A stretch of 64,000 nucleotides of DNA from Fasciola hepatica (lineage: Eukaryota; Platyhelminthes; Trematoda; Plagiorchiida; Fasciolidae), in contig CANUEZ040000182.1 in assembly GCA_948099385.1 (NCBI GenBank), positions 19,655,501 through 19,719,500 on the forward strand, given 5' to 3'. A model generated the notes under the pieces. The model saw only the letters and a list, made by a program, of their open reading frames with translations, was not told where the DNA came from and made no database searches. Made by a program: the position numbers and the translations under genes. Each line of letters begins with the position of its first letter. The first letter of the stretch is position 1. Shown here piece after piece: positions 58,865 through 64,000 of the stretch.

Positions 58865-59240
58865 TGTAACGAACGTTTGAGCAATGCGTAGCCAAATTCG
58901 CAACGGATCCCGAAATCAAAAGACGATTATCCGTGATGTTCTACGATACTAGATTATTTCATGAACAATGACATAAAAAATATACAAGCCTCAATAATAA
59001 GATCACAAGGACTCAACAACGAGAAACCGAATAGCAGCGTGTGAGCAAACAGCACGTGCGTCACGCAGGTCCTGAACAAGGATGTGCCAAAGTGGCGCTC
59101 TGGGTGCGAACAAACAACAATTGGTCCAGAAAAACAACCAGTTCGTAAAGACAAGTCAACAGTGTAGGCAAATGAGTGTTGTTGGTAAAAACACTGAATC
59201 GCGAGGGAAATAGGGGGATTTTCCACGACCGGCTGTTACA
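58865..59240 (-). repeat. BEL LTR (5' LTR relative to coding strand)
   Basis: 376 bp, apparently identical to 51,705-52,080. The leader just inside it (58,864 downwards) reads ATACTCAATAGATCAATTTG. I could not assign it to a specific tRNA primer. Confidence 0.95.
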
Positions 59241-59245
59241 CCCAA
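59241..59245. repeat. Target-site duplication of BEL element, right
   Basis: CCCAA directly after the LTR, pairing with CCCAG at 51,700-51,704. Confidence 0.7.
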
Positions 59246-59480
59246 TACTAACCGGCAAAGAGCTGATGCCCTGGGTATCACTTTTGGTGAACCCCTCCTA
59301 GATCTCGTACTGAAGAACTCGTGGGTGCAGAACGTAAGATATCCGACCAGGTATCGCACAGGACACGCCGCGTCCCTACTAGACCTGTTCATCACCAGTG
59401 ATCGGCTGCAAATAGATGTGGTGCATTACTTGCCGCCCCCGGCAAAAGTGATCACATTCTCATTGGATTCGACTTTATAG
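59241..59480 (+). pseudogene. Family F LINE endonuclease, C-terminal part
   Basis: Continues the endonuclease interrupted at 51,704: NTNRQRADALGITFGEPLLD, LVLKNSWVQNVRYPTRY, and ASLLDLFITSDRLQI. The SDH-type catalytic block (about 59,447) is reached only after a 1-bp frameshift in a C-rich run near 59,440. The linker then starts in the frame that opens at 59,480. Confidence 0.85.
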
Positions 59481-61540
59481 TGAAATGGCCTCCTCTTCCC
59501 TCGGAAGCTAAAATTTTGAGATCCTTCAAAAGGACCAATTTTGACCAAGTCCGTGCATATATTCCCTCCCAGCTAAATTTAACTAACCCAGGTAACTCTG
59601 CTGGTGAAATGGCAGGGAATCTCAGAGAGTTAATCTCTTTAGCTGAAAGGCTATTCGCAACCAGAATTCGTCGTCCACAGGCCGCTAAGCAACCCCTCCC
59701 TCGCCCCATTAGGCGTATTATAGACGAACGCGCACGCCTCTTTGCTAGATATAAAGCCACAGGCCTTGCCCGTGATGCAGAAAATTCCAGGATCATACGG
59801 AACATATGCAAAGACAAGATTAGGTCCCATCAGAAAGCAGTCCAACGATCTGTACTTGATGGAGCACGGACCAATAAGGCATTTCTCTTTCAGCACATGC
59901 GCCGTCTAAGGGGCACAGCTCCGACGCCACTAACTCTCAAAGATTGTGCCGGGTCTCCAATCACTTCCCCTAGCCAAGTAGCCAAGGAATTCAGTTCTCA
60001 CTTCCGTACAATTTTTAGCTCCATACCCATATCATCCCACCCTACCATGCTCCCGTTATCTCTGGCCACTACCCTCAATCGTTTCAATTCTCCCATTGGT
60101 GCAGTCGCCCAAGGTTTCCGACGGCTCAACCAATATTGCTTCATGGGTGCTGACCTAATCCACCCCATTATTCTCAAGGAAGATCATCTGTCCCTTATGC
60201 CTCGCTTTTTTAGCGATGTGTTGACGATGGAGTTTTCCCCAGTAGCTGGAAAAAAGCAGTGATCGCACCCATCTATAAGGAGGGTAGTAGACACCTTGCT
60301 TCTAGCTACAGACCCATAAGCCTCATTAGCATCACCAGCAACATTTTTGAGGGAATTCTTAGGAGTGACATTCTTTCCCACCTGCATAGAAATAGGATCC
60401 TCTCCCCGTCCCAACGTGGGTTTCTTCCTGGCAGGTCATGCATCACCAATATGCTTACTGTCATGGATAGTCTAACGAAAGCCTACGATGATGACCAGCT
60501 CTCACACGCTGTATTCATCGATTTTGCTAAGGCCTTCGATAAGGTCCCTCATGCTCTTCTTCTTTATAAGCTGCAGACATACGGGATCACAGGCTCCATG
60601 TTGGCCATCCTACGCAGCTGCCTTACCGACCGCACCTTTGTGGTTAAAGTCGGGAATGTTTTGTCTCAACCCTCCCCAGTAACAACTGGGGGCCCCCAAG
60701 GGTCGGTCTTAGGTCCTCTTCTTTTCCTGATCTATATAAACGATCTACCGACAGCCCTTCCTGCGAACATTGCCATGTACGCAGACGATGTAACCCTCTG
60801 GAGTCCAAGCGTTGAAGACCTGCGAATTGCAGTTTATGAAGCGAAACACTGGTCCGAGGATTGGAACCTCCCAGTTAATGATGACAAATGCGTGAGCATG
60901 CCTTTCGGCAGAGAGACTGATCACAGGTTTTCCACTAACGGAGCAACCGCACTGCCAAGGGTTGACCGACACAAGGTGCTCGGTTTCTGGTTAGATTGTA
61001 ACTTGTCCTTCTCTCGTCATCAACAACCTGCGAGTAAGTCTGCCTTTCGAGTCCCAAATATGATTCGAAGGTTCTCCCCGCGCATATCTAAGGATGATTC
61101 CACCACAATTTTCGGCACGTATATCCAAGCTCTGCTGGAGTACGGTAGTCAGATAGTACACTCTGGTCTTGTCCGAGACCGTGAGATCCTAGAAGGAATT
61201 TAGCGGGCCTCCACCAAGGCAGTAAGTGGTCTATCCCATCTACCTTATCCCGTCCGCCTCTCACTCCTCAACCTCTATCCCCTTGACGTAGGACGCGTAA
61301 CAGGTGATCTGTTTTTGATGTTCCACCTGTGTGAATCAGGTCAAAGCGATTGTTTCTTCTCCGTCTGTCCAGCCTCTTCTCTCCGTGGTCACAGCAGAAA
61401 AGTTTTCAAACCGAGGCCACGCACTTCACTAAGGATTAACTTTTTTAGCTATAGGGTTATTACCATGTGGATGCACTTCCGAAAGATATTGTTCTCTCGC
61501 AGAACAAAACTATCTTCAAGAAAAAGCTAGACCTTTACCT
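59480..61540 (+). pseudogene. Family F LINE reverse transcriptase, YADD intact, frameshift and stop
   Basis: 59,480-60,262 is the linker and the start of the reverse transcriptase. A frameshift near 60,225 moves the rest to the frame 60,259-61,203 (314 codons). That frame shows SSYRPISLISI, SQRGFLPGRSC, the first aspartate in FIDFAKAFDKVPH (residues 86-98), GGPQGSVLGPLLFL, and catalytic MYADD (YADD at 60,778-60,789). A TAG at 61,201-61,203 stands where the copy at 46,106-47,065 has CAG, and the C terminus (GHSRKVFKPRPRTSLRINFF) follows to about 61,540 with another shift near the end. Confidence 0.9.
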
Positions 61541-61650
61541 GGGTCTTCCAATAATTCCTTGTCAAAAAAACGAAATAGATGTCTCTTATTGCATATGTTT
61601 ATGAATGTCTCACCCCCGCTCAGCTTAAGGCACTGTCCACAGTGAGACAT

Positions 61651-64000
61651 TGCATGATGTTGTGTGTTTCTTGTTTTCGCTACCGCCCCCGCCCCCCCCC
61701 CCCCCGCTTCTTTTTACTCTCGTTTCAGCTCGGTGAATCCGACAGAAGATCAAAGATTTCCTCAAGAACCGGGACAATTGGGCTCAAAGCCTCAAACCCG
61801 TGTAGTACTTCAAGACTTCAAGACTGCCTGCAATTTATAGTCCAGCAGGCCATGACTCACCGGGCCGAAAGCCCTATTGCAACACAAATAACAAACTTCC
61901 ACTGTTGTGCCTTCATCCATTTGTCTTATGGTCCCTTCCAAGAACATCAGTGGGTTTGTCAAACACGATCATTTTTAACGAACCCAAGGTGTGCAAATGT
62001 CGGTGGGTCGTTATTAGACCTATCAAAGCACAAACTCTTCTCGACAGTACGCTCCAAGCACTTACGCAGCACAGGTGTCAGGCTGACCGGTTAATAATTC
62101 TCCGCCTTCTAGCTGGGTCTTGCCTCTATTAGCGCTAAGACTCTGGCCTCATACCAGTACTCTGTCACCTCCCCTTTCTTCGAGACGCCTCGTACAGCTG
62201 GGCAACGGACCCAGATAAGATATCAGAAAGAGGATGAACATTTGCCGAATGGCTAGTATCCGGTCCGGCTGCTTTGTGCCTGCACAAGGATTTATTTCGG
62301 GGGCACCTCGCCCCCATTCATCGTGAGCTCCTGAAGCACTGGTCGAGGATTCTCCCAAGTTAAGTCAGGACCTGCTCTCGTATGGAGCCCACAGCCTCTA
62401 GTCCACTGTTCGTGGTATGTTAGCGAACAGACTCAGCAGCGCCCAAAGAGTGGTACTCAGAAAGCCGGAGCGGGACTAGGCAGGTACAGGAGGGAGGAAA
62501 CGGAGTGAAGACAGTGCACGCAAGCTGAGCAATGGCCGCCACCAAATTTGGTTACTGTCTGTCTTGATAATCGTGTGTATTATCGGTAGCACTGCTTTGG
62601 TAAGGAAAACAAGTATGTCTTTCGCCCTGCCTGTATCATCGAAAGCAGTGCTTTCGTCGGACACTCCCAGGGTACTCAGACCCTCAAGCGTCCTTTTCTT
62701 GGACTGTATGTAAATAAAGAACTTCCCAGGATCTGCCGCCTCGTTGTTGGCAGGTTTATTCTCATACCCGCACCCTGCTCTTTGCTTTGGGACTTAGGGC
62801 CTGTTTCTGCCTCTTTCGTAGACGGCTCATGCATTGTGCGGGATGTGAGGTTTTCAGTGAGCTCACAGTCTTCTACGAACAGATAATGCTCTTCTGACCT
62901 TTGGTTGCCACCAAGACGACAGTCTCGTAATTCTTCGCTGTACCAACGGAGCGTGCTCATCTGCCAGGCTTCTTAGCCCGGTTTTTATTGCCCCCAACTT
63001 TCCTCCAAAGATGGCTCCGGCACTTCCGGTTACCAACATGTGCTTCGCTTCTCTGCCCTCAATTGCTCCTCGTCCACTCTAACGTATTTCAGGACCAATC
63101 AAGATCCTGGTTCTTCGTGCCCTAAAACGAGTTGTCAAGTAGCCTCGCCATTCTCAGGACATTTATAAAGTGCCCATGGTCGGCTTTCCTACGGTCCACA
63201 CTTCTTTGATCATCGGTTGTGCACAACCATGCGAGAGAAGCTTGATCTTCCCAAAAGCTCCCTCGGCGATGACCTTCAATTTTTGAGCTCGTCTTCGAGT
63301 CCCTTTGTCCTCTTTTTAGGCTTCTCCAACTCTACACCTTCTCTGGGTTTGTTTCGTGCTTTTTTACTACACGGTTCGCCCATTTTTACCACTCTTTGTT
63401 CGTCCTATCAACATATTACCCGGCTTTTTGATGACTTTCTCTATACTTCCTTGTGAGACTCCGTTCTTTATTCCTAGCGATCCCCGTAGTATACTAGAGC
63501 TTTCCCGTGCCAGAGCAAAGCAACTGAAACATATCCACTTCAAAGACTCATGGCCCCTGAGCAGCTCAGCTTTCCTAGATCAGGCCAGAGTGGAGCTAGC
63601 GGTACCACCCACTGCACCTATCATACTGCGTACCCCCACCAGCATGCTCTTTGCAACCGCTAGAGCCAAACGAATTTTTATTGCAAGTGGCTGTCATGCC
63701 ATCAGATAGACGCACAACACAGGAAAAAACGTTCAGAGTGCAAGCCGAAATCCCTGGGAAGTGATGGCAAATGAAGGAATGAACAAAATTGTCAAGCCCA
63801 CAAAAAATAAAACGCTTTGTAAAAGGCGTTGTACAAGCGAATCAGTCGGAGTAAACTATTCCCCGGATAAAAGGCTTACCTCAGTATGTACTGCAGTTAG
63901 CAGTTTTGCTAAATATATACTCTCACTTCAATATCAGCGCAAAACAGAAGATAGGGAGAAGGGCTTCACTAATTCAAACCACATGGACTCGATGGCGCGG
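61651..64000. other. No recognisable gene; 14-C homopolymer at the LINE end
   Basis: A run of 14 cytosines (61,692-61,705) lies just beyond the family F LINE 3' end. The remainder to the window edge has only short unmatched frames. A 29-bp string near 62,347-62,375 (GGATTCTCCCAAGTTAAGTC and on) recurs with two mismatches at 10,494-10,522, but I see no wider homology. Confidence 0.4.

Larger units (their letters stand above)
51705..59240 (-). mobile_element. Complete BEL/Pao LTR retrotransposon, coding strand minus
   Basis: A 7,536-bp element bounded by two 376-bp LTRs that begin TGTAAC and end GTTACA. On the minus strand the order is gag with zinc knuckles, protease, reverse transcriptase with YVDD, RNase H, integrase, and a long noncoding 3' region. 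Gag and the beginning of protease share one frame, and pol after the R56 insert is another open frame. This matches the single gag-pol design of BEL/Pao. Five in-frame stops (58,395; 57,489; 55,916; 54,626; 53,327) and a 782-bp insert in the protease inactivate it. No envelope gene is present. Confidence 0.95.
50496..61650 (+). mobile_element. Family F LINE (ORF1, endonuclease, RT) split by a BEL element
   Basis: The longest LINE in the window. Its parts are 50,496-51,303 (ORF1-like), 51,290-51,704 and 59,241-59,480 (endonuclease), and 59,480-61,540 (reverse transcriptase), followed by a short 3' untranslated region. The endonuclease is cut at 51,704/59,241 by the BEL element. Removing that element and one 5-bp target copy restores a continuous frame (FNAP then NTNRQRADALG). 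The minus-strand fragment at 46,003-47,119 is a better preserved copy of its 3' half. Confidence 0.85.

Overview
This is a eukaryotic, repeat-dominated window in which I can recognise no host gene, tRNA, rRNA or CRISPR array. Everything I can name is a retroelement or a duplication made of retroelement remains. The CR1/Jockey-type LINEs (apurinic endonuclease plus reverse transcriptase), the BEL/Pao LTR retrotransposon with a single gag-pol reading frame, and the lack of bacterial-style dense coding suggest an invertebrate nuclear genome. My best guess is a flatworm (cestode or trematode), from general resemblance to flatworm LINEs. That taxonomic call is inference, not proof.

Layout. 1-2,800: a decayed LINE (family D, plus strand). 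2,801-9,900: unassigned sequence carrying two dispersed repeats (R5, R9). 9,900-11,700: a second, minus-strand family D LINE. 11,700-16,560: unassigned. 16,560-19,790: LINE pieces (family B) containing an almost perfect 614-bp inverted repeat. 23,380-24,140: an orphan endonuclease fragment. 24,930-27,740: a third family D LINE, itself interrupted by a dispersed repeat (R25). 28,230-28,600: repeat R28.

29,440-46,002 is a very large imperfect palindrome (left arm 8.9 kb, right arm 6.8 kb, 868-bp unique spacer) built on LINE-derived DNA. The left arm holds a 2.7-kb tandem duplication. The right arm has lost 2,042 bp of one duplicate plus a further 30 bp. 46,003-50,495 is a pile of 5'-truncated LINEs, all on the minus strand, including a well-preserved family F fragment with an intact YADD motif.

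50,496-61,650 is the longest LINE (family F, plus strand). It is split inside its endonuclease by a complete 7,536-bp BEL/Pao element on the minus strand (51,705-59,240). The two 376-bp LTRs look identical, yet the single gag-pol frame carries five in-frame stops and a 782-bp foreign insert in the protease. 61,650-64,000 is unassigned.

How the parts relate: the window is a nested record of insertions. Family F LINE came first, then BEL cut it. A dispersed repeat (R56) had already entered, or entered later, the BEL protease. The palindrome ends at the 3' tail of a family F LINE. Nothing here is an operon or pathway. The points most worth a second look are the palindrome, the defective BEL with identical LTRs, and the circularly permuted R repeats.
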